From: Alphaproteobacteria bacterium
GTDB taxonomy: Bacteria > Pseudomonadota > Alphaproteobacteria > Paracaedibacterales > CAITNM01
NCBI GenBank assembly: GCA_947499175.1
Contig: CANMNU010000050.1
Coordinates: 1 to 9,126, forward strand
Length of the DNA stretch: 9,126 nucleotides
Reading direction: 5' to 3'
The translations under genes were made by a program, and so were the position numbers. Below the pieces are notes generated by a model, which saw nothing but the letters and a program-made list of their open reading frames with translations, did not search any database and had not been told where the DNA came from. Shown piece after piece: positions 1-6,512 of this stretch; the stretch's first letter is position 1; every line of letters starts with the position of its first letter.

Positions 1-59
1 TCAGCCTCAATTTTTCTCCACCAGAAAGCTGACTAACTTTTGCATTAACTTCCTCGTTT
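1..59 (-). pseudogene. Displaced continuation of the ABC-F second ATPase domain
   Basis: Read on the minus strand in the frame one base off from the upstream gene, positions 61 to 2 encode NEEVNAKVSQLSGGEKLRL. This repeats the last residues of the truncated protein and then gives the missing second ABC signature LSGGEK. It is therefore the original 3' part of the ABC-F gene, separated from its start by the 37-bp duplication. It runs out of the window, so the second Walker B and the C-terminus cannot be seen. Confidence 0.85.
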
Positions 60-98
60 TTAAAGCTGACTAACTTTTGCATTAACTTCCTCGTTTTT
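25..98. repeat. 37-bp perfect tandem duplication inside the ABC-F gene
   Basis: Two adjacent identical 37-bp copies occupy 25-61 and 62-98. Since 37 is not a multiple of three, the second copy met by the ribosome is read out of frame and a TAA appears at once at 60-62. Removing one copy restores an open frame through VSQLSGGEK. Absence of any mismatch suggests a recent event, or an assembly or read artefact. Confidence 0.95.
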
Positions 99-1241
99 GC
101 GGAACAAGAAATCATTAAGGTGTTTGCGAATTTCCGCATGATTCCACGTGGGTGCAAGTTCCGCAATTGTTTCAAATACTGATTTTTCAAGTGAAAGTGT
201 TACGTAGTGTTGGTCAAGATAACCTATTTCTTGCGGCATATGCCAATTGCCTAATTTGACCACACTTTTATCGCCCAAAATAGCCTTAAGAAAGGTTGAT
301 TTCCCACTACCATTATCCCCTTGAAGTGCAATGCGGCTTTTAGAGCTAAGCGAAATATTAATGTCTTTAAGAATAAGCTCACCACCATTATAACTAACTG
401 AACCATCAGTTATTGAAACCAAAATACAATCTTTCATATCAGCCGCTTTTAAAGAAAATTTAGGTGTAAGTACCTCTGGTAAGCGTAAAGTTGATAATTT
501 TTCAATAAGATCACCTTTGTCACTAGCAATATTTTTTTTGTTTTTGTTTTGCGTATTTTCACCTCGTTCTTGGGCGGCTCTTAGAGTTAACTTATCAGCA
601 GCATATTTTTTTTCTCCGTAACTTTTACGTTTGCTTGCACGTTCCTGTTCTTTCATCAAAGCTTGGTGGGCATCTTTTTTCTTGCGATCAAGTATTGATA
701 AATCTTGCTCAATCGATGCACGCTTAATTTTAACTTCACGCATGTAATCGTTGTAATTTCCTGAAAAAATATGAATTTTGCCATTATCGATATGCCATAA
801 GGTATCAACGCAATTTTGTAAAAATTCTACATCATGTGACACTGCAATTAGTGTTCCGCTATAGTTTTTTAGCATTCGCATTAGTGATTTTCTGTTACTG
901 TAATCAAGGTGATTTGTTGGCTCATCAAGAACTAATACATTCGGATTAACGCTAAGCGCTTTTGTTAATGTTTGGTTTAAACGTTGCCCACCACTTAGAC
1001 ATTCAAATTCATAAATTACTTGAGGGACATATCCAAAAATAACATCTTTATAAATTTGGATTTTTCCGCTACTAGGCTCTAGTTGATTTTGCAAAACCTT
1101 AATAAGCGTAGATTTCCCACTGCCATTTTGTCCTATAATAGCAATGCGGTCCCCGTAATTAACTGTAGTTGAAAAATTCTCAAAGCAGGTTTTGTGGGCA
1201 AATGAAATGCCAAGTTCATGAATTTGTATAGTAACTGTCAT
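60..1241 (-). CDS. ABC-F family ATPase, C-terminally truncated by a frameshift
   Basis: This is a soluble twin-ATPase of the ABC-F class; such proteins bind the ribosomal E site and rescue stalled or drug-bound ribosomes, but the subgroup is not assigned here. Seen in the first domain: Walker A GQNGSGKST at residues 37-45, signature LSGGQ at 82-86, Walker B with DEPTNHLD at 106-113, and the switch His at 136. A charged linker (about 165-265), rich in Lys, Glu and Gln, carries the usual ABC-F connector. The second domain has Walker A GDNGSGKST at 308-316, and the frame then stops after residue 393 (VSQL), just where LSGGE should follow. ABC-F proteins usually exceed 500 residues. No transmembrane segments are seen. 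The stop comes from a 37-bp tandem duplication. The first domain has only 8 residues between the Q-loop Gln74 and the signature, unusually short. An A8 run (minus strand, 532-539) lies in the linker. The gene is divergent from fmt. The family call is firm; whether the protein is functional is doubtful. Confidence 0.88.
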   Translation of the reverse strand: MTVTIQIHELGISFAHKTCFENFSTTVNYGDRIAIIGQNGSGKSTLIKVLQNQLEPSSGKIQIYKDVIFGYVPQVIYEFECLSGGQRLNQTLTKALSVNPNVLVLDEPTNHLDYSNRKSLMRMLKNYSGTLIAVSHDVEFLQNCVDTLWHIDNGKIHIFSGNYNDYMREVKIKRASIEQDLSILDRKKKDAHQALMKEQERASKRKSYGEKKYAADKLTLRAAQERGENTQNKNKKNIASDKGDLIEKLSTLRLPEVLTPKFSLKAADMKDCILVSITDGSVSYNGGELILKDINISLSSKSRIALQGDNGSGKSTFLKAILGDKSVVKLGNWHMPQEIGYLDQHYVTLSLEKSVFETIAELAPTWNHAEIRKHLNDFLFRKNEEVNAKVSQL

Positions 1242-1428
1242 ATAAATCTCGTTTCAATAGTGAAAGGCACCATTTCTGGCGCGGCTAGCTAAATTTGAAA
1301 CGAACGATCCACAGCACATTTTGTTTAAAAGACTATGATTGTAATCTGGTAATTAAAGATGCTTTTGTCAATAGTGTCATTTTTATGTTAAACATGAAAA
1401 ATTAAGAATAAAAAAGAAATTAGCCACC
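1242..1428. promoter_or_regulatory. Divergent intergenic region of ABC-F and fmt
   Basis: This 187-nt gap must hold both promoters. On the minus strand a perfect TTGACA (1371 down to 1366) could be a -35 for the ABC-F gene, but no good -10 sits at 16-18 nt from it. On the plus strand TATGAT at 1334-1339 resembles a -10 for fmt but lacks a matching -35. A small odd palindrome ATGTT-A-AACAT is at 1385-1395. No strong Shine-Dalgarno precedes fmt. Promoter positions are therefore unresolved. Confidence 0.35.
1249..1303 (-). promoter_or_regulatory. Inverted repeat overlapping the ABC-F ribosome-binding site
   Basis: A 9-bp perfect inverted repeat, TCGTTTCAA at 1249-1257 and TTGAAACGA at 1295-1303, is separated by 37 nt. 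In the minus-strand transcript its 3' arm ends 7 nt before the ATG and contains most of the only SD-like string (ACGAGA). Pairing would mask the ribosome-binding site. Leader control of this kind is known for some antibiotic ABC-F genes; here it is inferred only from geometry, and the stem is AT-rich with a large loop. Confidence 0.3.
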
Positions 1429-2358
1429 ATGGCAAAACTTATATTTATGGGCACCCCTGAGTTTGCCCTTGCTCCTTTGCAATCATTAATTAAATCAGGT
1501 TATAAAGTAATTGCTGTTTACACACAACCACCTCGTCCTAAAGGTAGGGGGCATGCTGAAACTAAATCACCAGTTCATGAATTTGCCATAGAAAATGGAA
1601 TTCCCGTATTTACTCCATTAAGTTTAAAATCGGCTGATCAGCTGAATCAATTTATGCGGCTAGATGCAGATTTAGCTATTGTTGCTGCCTATGGTTTAAT
1701 ATTGCCACAAGCGGTTTTAGATTCACCAAAACTTGGTTGTATTAACATTCATGCATCTTTACTTCCACGTTGGCGCGGTGCAGCGCCTATTCACCGCGCA
1801 GTTGAAGCTGGTGACGTTGAAACAGGTATTACAATTATGCAAATGGATGCAGGTCTTGATACAGGATCAATGCTTTATACCAAAAAAATTCCTATTGCAG
1901 ATAATGAAACCAGTCAAACTCTTCATGATAAAATGCTTAATTTGGTCGTAGAAGCTTTGCTAGAATGTTTACCAGATATTTTAGCTAGCAAAATTAAGGC
2001 CATTCCTCAACCTGAGGGGGTAACTTATGCACACAAACTTAAAAAAACCGAAAGCACTTTGGATTTTTACCAAGACGCAGCGTACATTGCTCGTAAAATA
2101 CGTGCGCTATCGCCATGGCCTGGTACAACTTGCGAGCTTGATGGTGACCTAATCAAAATCATTGAAGCTGAATTTATTAGTGATAAATTAGCCTATTCGT
2201 CAGGAACCTGGATTGTTAAAAATAACACTCAACTGTTAATTTCTTGCAAAATAGGCGCAATTAGCATTAAAATGCTGCAAAGGCCCGGATCCAAGCCCAT
2301 ATCTTGTGTTGATTTTTTAAATGGGTACCGGGGATCAGAAATAACTTTTAGAATATAA
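1429..2358 (+). CDS. fmt: Methionyl-tRNA formyltransferase
   Basis: This cytoplasmic enzyme transfers a formyl group from 10-formyl-tetrahydrofolate to the amino group of Met on initiator tRNA, making fMet-tRNA for translation start. Its 309 residues match the usual length. The N-terminal formyltransferase fold (about 1-205) contains MGTPEFA at 7-13 and the HASLLPRWRGAAPIH block at 108-122. The catalytic triad known from E. coli, Asn106, His108 and Asp144, falls at exactly these numbers here. The C-terminal OB-like tRNA-binding domain covers about 206-309, with RKIRALSPWPG at 222-232. The chosen ATG gives the conserved start MAKLIFMGTPEFA, although no clear Shine-Dalgarno is seen, only A-rich sequence. 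The common partner def (peptide deformylase) is not adjacent; RNase J follows 15 nt downstream instead, probably co-transcribed. The call is firm. Confidence 0.97.
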   Translation: MAKLIFMGTPEFALAPLQSLIKSGYKVIAVYTQPPRPKGRGHAETKSPVHEFAIENGIPVFTPLSLKSADQLNQFMRLDADLAIVAAYGLILPQAVLDSPKLGCINIHASLLPRWRGAAPIHRAVEAGDVETGITIMQMDAGLDTGSMLYTKKIPIADNETSQTLHDKMLNLVVEALLECLPDILASKIKAIPQPEGVTYAHKLKKTESTLDFYQDAAYIARKIRALSPWPGTTCELDGDLIKIIEAEFISDKLAYSSGTWIVKNNTQLLISCKIGAISIKMLQRPGSKPISCVDFLNGYRGSEITFRI

Positions 2359-2361
2359 ATT

Positions 2362-2366
2362 AAGGA
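2362..2366 (+). promoter_or_regulatory. Ribosome-binding site fixing the RNase J GTG start
   Basis: AAGGA lies 7 nt before the GTG at 2374, within the short gap after the fmt stop. It supports the GTG start over the downstream ATG at 2440, because GTG gives a full N-terminus before the conserved PLGGAGEIGMN motif. Confidence 0.7.
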
Positions 2367-2373
2367 ATTTTTA

Positions 2374-4029
2374 GTGTTAACTATCCCAAAAAAGAAAAAC
2401 TTCTGGTTTTTACCACTTGGTGGTGCCGGTGAAATTGGTATGAACCTCAATATGTTCGGCCATAATAAAGAATGGATTATGGTTGATTGCGGCATCACTT
2501 TTGGTGACCGCTTAGGGGTGGACATCATAATGCCAGATCCTTCAGCAATACTAGAATATGCTGACAACATTAAGGCCTTGGTTTTAACTCATGCTCATGA
2601 AGATCATGTTGGTGCTGTACCATATTTGTGGCCGTATTTAAAATGCCCAGTTTATGCAACGCCATTTACAGCACAAATTTTACGCCAAAAGCTTGAGGAA
2701 AAATCCTGGGCCAAGCAAGTGCAAATTATTGAAGTTCCTCTTTCTGCGCGCGTGCAAATCGGTTCATTTGACATTGAATACATCACTTTAACCCACTCTA
2801 TTCCTGAGCCAAATGCCCTAGCAATTCGCACCGAACACGGCTGTGTATTGCATTCTGGTGATTGGAAAATTGACCCTAAGCCGTTAATTGGTGCACCAAC
2901 CAATGAAAATCGCTTAAAGGAAATTGGCAAAGAAGGTGTACTTGCTTTAATTTGTGATTCAACTAACGTTTTTGAAGTAAAAACTGCTGGTTCAGAAAAT
3001 GATGTGCGTATTGAGTTAGAAAAACTTTTACCACAAATTACTGCTGGACGCGTTGTAGTTTGTTGTTTTTCATCCAATCTTGCGCGCATTGAATCTATTG
3101 CCCATGCTGCCCATAAAGCTGGGCGTAAGGTTGCTCTAATTGGAAGATCATTGGAACGCATGGTAAGAGCTGCAACAATGACTGGCTATTTAAAAGATCT
3201 TGCTGCATTCATTCCTGCTGAACAAGCAATGGATATGCCACGTGACAAAGTACTATTTATTAGCACTGGCTCACAAGGTGAATACAGATCAGCTTTATCC
3301 AGAATTTCTCAAAAAGAACATCCGCAAGTATCACTTGATTCTGGTGATACAGTAATATTTTCTTCGCGTATTATTCCTGGAAATGAGCGTAGTATTTCTG
3401 CTATGCAAAATCGTTTGATTCATCAAGAGGTAAGACTAATAACAGCCCACGATAAAGATGTTCACGTTTCAGGCCACCCTGGCCAAGAAGACCTGATCAC
3501 CATGTATAATTGGATTAATCCACAATCGCTAATTCCAGTACATGGTGAAGCTCGTCATATGCAAGCCCAAGCAGAACTTGGCTTAGCTAATGGCATTGAA
3601 CATGCATTGGTACCTAAAAATGGTTCTTTGGTTGAACTTGCTGGTGGGATGCCTAAAATTATAGATACTATAGAAACTGGTCGTTGGGGTATTGATGGCA
3701 AATGCCTAGTTAATATGCAAAGTTCAATCTTGAAAGAACGTCAAAAAATTTCTGTTCAAGGTATTATTTTCATAAGCATTCCAGTGGATGATATTTGCCA
3801 GCTACAGGGAACTCCAATCGTAAGTTTTTGTGGAGTAGTTGAACAAGGTGAAGAACACCAAACATTAATGGAAGTTTTGCAAAATATTATTCGTCGCACA
3901 ATGCGCCAGGATCTGGGTAAAGAAAAAAATTACAGTGAAGCCTTACAAAGGTCCGTTAAGCAAGAGTGTAATCAACGTTTTGGTAAAAAACCAATTATTG
4001 ATTTGCATTTTGTAAAAAATGAAGGATGA
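2374..4029 (+). CDS. rnj: Ribonuclease J (metallo-beta-lactamase / beta-CASP RNase)
   Basis: RNase J is a Zn-dependent ribonuclease with 5'-3' exonuclease and endonuclease activity, acting in the cytoplasm in mRNA turnover and RNA maturation. The 551 residues match the family. The metallo-beta-lactamase core opens with PLGGAGEIGMN at 14-24. The metal-binding motif HAHEDH is at 73-78 (His73, His75, Asp77, His78), with further ligand candidates His141, Asp163 and His390 (PVHGE). The beta-CASP insert spans roughly 205-360. The RNase J-type motif HVSGHPGQEDL is at 364-374. A smaller C-terminal domain (about 450-551) follows, as in this family. All catalytic residues are present. The gene starts with GTG after a good AAGGA site and trails fmt by 15 nt, so the two are likely one operon; a hairpin terminator follows the stop. 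Protein style is alphaproteobacterial. Confidence 0.96.
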   Translation: MLTIPKKKNFWFLPLGGAGEIGMNLNMFGHNKEWIMVDCGITFGDRLGVDIIMPDPSAILEYADNIKALVLTHAHEDHVGAVPYLWPYLKCPVYATPFTAQILRQKLEEKSWAKQVQIIEVPLSARVQIGSFDIEYITLTHSIPEPNALAIRTEHGCVLHSGDWKIDPKPLIGAPTNENRLKEIGKEGVLALICDSTNVFEVKTAGSENDVRIELEKLLPQITAGRVVVCCFSSNLARIESIAHAAHKAGRKVALIGRSLERMVRAATMTGYLKDLAAFIPAEQAMDMPRDKVLFISTGSQGEYRSALSRISQKEHPQVSLDSGDTVIFSSRIIPGNERSISAMQNRLIHQEVRLITAHDKDVHVSGHPGQEDLITMYNWINPQSLIPVHGEARHMQAQAELGLANGIEHALVPKNGSLVELAGGMPKIIDTIETGRWGIDGKCLVNMQSSILKERQKISVQGIIFISIPVDDICQLQGTPIVSFCGVVEQGEEHQTLMEVLQNIIRRTMRQDLGKEKNYSEALQRSVKQECNQRFGKKPIIDLHFVKNEG

Positions 4030-4035
4030 ATTATC

Positions 4036-4076
4036 AAAAGACGAACAGCAATTTTAAATACTGCTCGTCTTTATTT
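4036..4076 (+). terminator. Intrinsic terminator of the fmt-RNase J unit
   Basis: AAAGACG (4037-4043) pairs with CGTCTTT (4066-4072), and AGCA (4047-4050) with TGCT (4062-4065), leaving a 3-nt bulge and an AT-rich loop. A T-rich stretch follows. It starts 7 nt after the RNase J stop. The bulge and weak T-tract make it moderate. Confidence 0.65.
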
Positions 4077-4150
4077 AGTCTATTTAATCTGTAAAAACTA
4101 AGGCCAATACGATTATCATAAATACAAATTACGAATAAGCGCACAATAAC

Positions 4151-4181
4151 AAAAAAACCCACCCTTGATTTTGGGTGGGTT
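4151..4181 (-). terminator. Intrinsic terminator of hppA
   Basis: A perfect 9-bp stem, AACCCACCC (4156-4164) with GGGTGGGTT (4173-4181), encloses an 8-nt loop. On the minus strand the stem runs into seven T (complement of the A run 4151-4157); on the plus strand no T run follows. It therefore terminates the minus-strand hppA transcript, 65 nt after its stop codon, and prevents readthrough into RNase J antisense. Confidence 0.88.
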
Positions 4182-4246
4182 CAGTATACGTCAAAAAATA
4201 TTAATATTTCGTTAATTGTAACATTTAGTTATATAACTTAGTCTAT

Positions 4247-6328
4247 TTATCTAGCCAAAATTGCCAAAAGCAACAATGCTACAATATTAATAATTTTAAT
4301 CATTGGGTTAATCGCTGGACCAGCTGTATCTTTGTACGGATCACCAACAGTATCTCCAGTAATAGCTGCTTTGTGTGCTTCTGAACCCTTACCACCATGG
4401 TGACCATCTTCAATGTATTTTTTTGCATTATCCCATGCACCACCACCTGATGTCATAGAAATAGCTACGAATAATCCAGTAACGATAGTTCCCATTAACA
4501 TTGCACCCAACGAAGCAAATGCTTCTGTTTGTCCTACAATAAAGTTAATACTGAAATACATAGCCACTGGTGCAAGCACCGGTAACATTGATGGTAAAAT
4601 CATTTCTGTAATAGCAGCTTTAGTAAGCATGTCAACTGCTGCACTGTAATCAGGGCGGGCTGTACCTTCCATAATTCCTGGAATTTCCTTAAACTGACGG
4701 CGCACTTCAACAACTACAGCACTTCCTGCGCGTCCGACAGCTTTCATGCCCATTGAAGCAAACAAGAATGGCAACATACCACCAATCAACAACCCAATTA
4801 ATACGTATGGATCTTCCAAACTAAATTGTACGGAAAGTGATGGGAAATAGTGTTTAAGGTCTTGAGTGTAGGCTGTAAACAGAACTAACGCTGCAAGGCC
4901 TGCTGAACCAATTGCATACCCTTTAGTAACTGCTTTGGTTGTGTTACCGACTGCGTCTAAAGCATCTGTCACCGTACGTACTGATTTTGGTAATTCAGCC
5001 ATTTCAGCAATACCACCAGCATTATCTGTTACTGGTCCATAAGCATCAAGCGCTACAACCATACCTGCTAGAGCAAGCATTGAAGTAGCTGCAACTGTAA
5101 TGCCTAATATTCCAGCTTGCATGTGAGCAACCAAAATTCCTAAACAAATAATAATCACCGGAACGGCAGTTGATTCCAAAGAAACTGCTAATCCTTGAAT
5201 AATATTTGTTGCATGCCCTGTGGTTGAGCTTTGCGCAATACTACGCACTGGTTTATAGCAAGTCGCTGTATAATACTCAGTTATCCAGACTAATAACCCT
5301 GTTACAGCCAATCCAGTTAAGCCACAAATGTGCAAAGAGGTAATGCTAAAAGACTGGTCATTTATTACCATAGCTTCAGTTATACTTCCAAATATGTAAT
5401 TTGTGACCCAAAAAATTAAAGCAGCTGAAATTACGCTTGCCGCGATCAATCCCTTGTAAAGCGCTTTCATGATATTGTTATCAGCGCTTAAACGCACAAA
5501 GAACGTTCCAGCAACACTTCCAACAATACAAACAGCTCCTAAAGCTAAGGGATAAGTCATGAATTTATTTTGTAGATCACCTGTGAAATAAATTGCTGCC
5601 AATAGCATTGAAGCTACAATTGTTACCACATATGTTTCAAAAAGATCTGCTGCCATACCTGCGCAGTCACCAACGTTGTCACCAACGTTATCAGCAATAA
5701 CTGCAGGGTTACGTGGGTCATCTTCAGGAATTCCTGCTTCAATTTTACCAACTAGATCAGCGCCAACATCAGCACCTTTAGTGAAAATACCGCCACCAAG
5801 ACGTGCAAAAATTGAAATTAAAGATGCTCCAAAACTTAGTGCAACTAAAGCTTCTAGCATTTGGCGTTGTTCAACTCCGGCATTTACTAAATAGAAATAA
5901 TACAAGGCAATACCTAGTAAGCCTAGGCCAACTACCAAAAGTCCGGTAACGGCTCCTGCTTTAAAAGCAATATTAAGTGCAGGCTTTAGGCCTTTGCGAG
6001 CTGCTTCTGCAGTACGCACGTTTGCACGAACTGAAACGTTCATACCTACATAACCGGCACACCCTGATAATAGGGCACCAAGTACAAAACCAATTGCCAC
6101 AAGTTTTGACATGAAAAAGCCAAGTAATATGGCTATAAAAATACCAACCACACCAATGGTGCTATATTGGCGATTAAGATAGGCTTTGGCGCCTTCTTGA
6201 ATAGCGAGAGCAATTTCTTGCATACGCTCTGTCCCTGCGGAGCACGCAAAAACGCTACTAGCTGCGAAAATGGCGTAAACAATTGCCAAAACTCCGCAAC
6301 CAATGATAATTAGTGATAAAAAGTCCAT
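4247..6328 (-). CDS. hppA: K+-independent H+-translocating membrane pyrophosphatase
   Basis: This integral membrane enzyme hydrolyses pyrophosphate and pumps protons, feeding the proton gradient while removing PPi made by biosynthesis. The 693 residues and roughly 16 hydrophobic segments fit the family. The catalytic block DVGADLVGKIEAG at 187-199 and DNVGDNVGD at 213-221 provide the Mg-PPi Asp residues; DNAGGIAEM is at 435-443 and GDTVGDPYKDTAGP at 658-671 near the C-terminus. Ion type: GNTTKAVTKG at 461-470 has Lys465 and Thr468, the Lys/Thr pair known to mark K+-independent H+ pumps, where K+-dependent enzymes have Ala/Gly. The ATG is preceded only by a weak GAGAT string. The gene is a monocistron with its own strong terminator, convergent with RNase J and divergent from brnQ. 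No missing key residue was seen. Confidence 0.97.
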   Translation of the reverse strand: MDFLSLIIIGCGVLAIVYAIFAASSVFACSAGTERMQEIALAIQEGAKAYLNRQYSTIGVVGIFIAILLGFFMSKLVAIGFVLGALLSGCAGYVGMNVSVRANVRTAEAARKGLKPALNIAFKAGAVTGLLVVGLGLLGIALYYFYLVNAGVEQRQMLEALVALSFGASLISIFARLGGGIFTKGADVGADLVGKIEAGIPEDDPRNPAVIADNVGDNVGDCAGMAADLFETYVVTIVASMLLAAIYFTGDLQNKFMTYPLALGAVCIVGSVAGTFFVRLSADNNIMKALYKGLIAASVISAALIFWVTNYIFGSITEAMVINDQSFSITSLHICGLTGLAVTGLLVWITEYYTATCYKPVRSIAQSSTTGHATNIIQGLAVSLESTAVPVIIICLGILVAHMQAGILGITVAATSMLALAGMVVALDAYGPVTDNAGGIAEMAELPKSVRTVTDALDAVGNTTKAVTKGYAIGSAGLAALVLFTAYTQDLKHYFPSLSVQFSLEDPYVLIGLLIGGMLPFLFASMGMKAVGRAGSAVVVEVRRQFKEIPGIMEGTARPDYSAAVDMLTKAAITEMILPSMLPVLAPVAMYFSINFIVGQTEAFASLGAMLMGTIVTGLFVAISMTSGGGAWDNAKKYIEDGHHGGKGSEAHKAAITGDTVGDPYKDTAGPAINPMIKIINIVALLLLAILAR

Positions 6329-6358
6329 ATCTCATCAAGTTAAAAGTTACATACAACA

Positions 6359-6388
6359 CTTATACTAAAAATTTACAATGTCGTCCAA
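6359..6388 (-). promoter_or_regulatory. Candidate hppA promoter
   Basis: On the minus strand TTGGAC (6388-6383) is followed after 18 nt by TATAAG (6364-6359), about 30 nt before the hppA ATG. The -10 is a 5 of 6 match; the -35 is poor. This is the best sigma70-like pair seen in this gap for hppA, but it remains tentative. Confidence 0.3.
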
Positions 6389-6425
6389 TTAGCAAAATGA
6401 CAAAAACTTTAACACCACTAAATCA

Positions 6426-6454
6426 TTGATTATTTATGTAGGCAAAAGTATGTT
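6426..6454 (+). promoter_or_regulatory. Candidate brnQ promoter
   Basis: TTGATT (6426-6431) and TATGTT (6449-6454) are separated by exactly 17 nt, each matching four of six sigma70 consensus positions. The 8-bp repeats begin 2 nt after this -10, so they would cover the transcription start. It is a plausible but unproven assignment. Confidence 0.4.
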
Positions 6455-6455
6455 T

Positions 6456-6479
6456 ATGACTAAATGACCAAATGACTAA
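6456..6479 (+). repeat. Three tandem 8-bp repeats ATGACYAA, possible operator
   Basis: ATGACTAA, ATGACCAA and ATGACTAA follow one another without gaps at 6456-6463, 6464-6471 and 6472-6479, ending 33 nt before the brnQ ATG. A looser copy, ATGACAAA, lies at 6397-6404. Position just after the candidate -10 suggests a binding site for a regulator, but the factor is unknown and simple slippage could also produce it. Confidence 0.5.
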
Positions 6480-6512
6480 AATTTTAAAAATAAGTTAAGG
6501 CAGTACATATTT

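Noticed and set aside
532..550. A-rich homopolymer tract (A8 and A5 on the minus strand) in the ABC-F linker as a programmed slippage site
   Set aside because: The frame is intact across it and the tract simply encodes Lys/Asn in a charged linker; the loss of frame occurs elsewhere.
1333..1380. 15-codon minus-strand frame (MTLLTKASLITRLQS) upstream of the ABC-F gene, possible leader peptide
   Set aside because: It has no Shine-Dalgarno, such short frames are common by chance, and the TTGACA inside it would place the promoter downstream of its start.
1423..1432. GCCACCATGG around the fmt start, identical to the eukaryotic Kozak consensus
   Set aside because: fmt, its neighbours and the terminators are plainly bacterial; a 10-bp match of this kind is coincidence unless the genome shows it repeatedly.
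2229..2570. 113-residue antisense frame across the fmt-RNase J junction
   Set aside because: It overlaps two conserved genes and shows no motif or convincing ribosome-binding site.
2652..3161. 169-residue open frame antisense to RNase J
   Set aside because: It lies wholly within a well-conserved gene, has no recognisable motif, and is best explained as a shadow of RNase J codon use.
4075..4249. 12-bp direct repeat TTAGTCTATTTA at 4075-4086 and 4238-4249
   Set aside because: Repeats of this length are expected by chance in 9 kb of AT-rich DNA, and nothing lies between except terminators.
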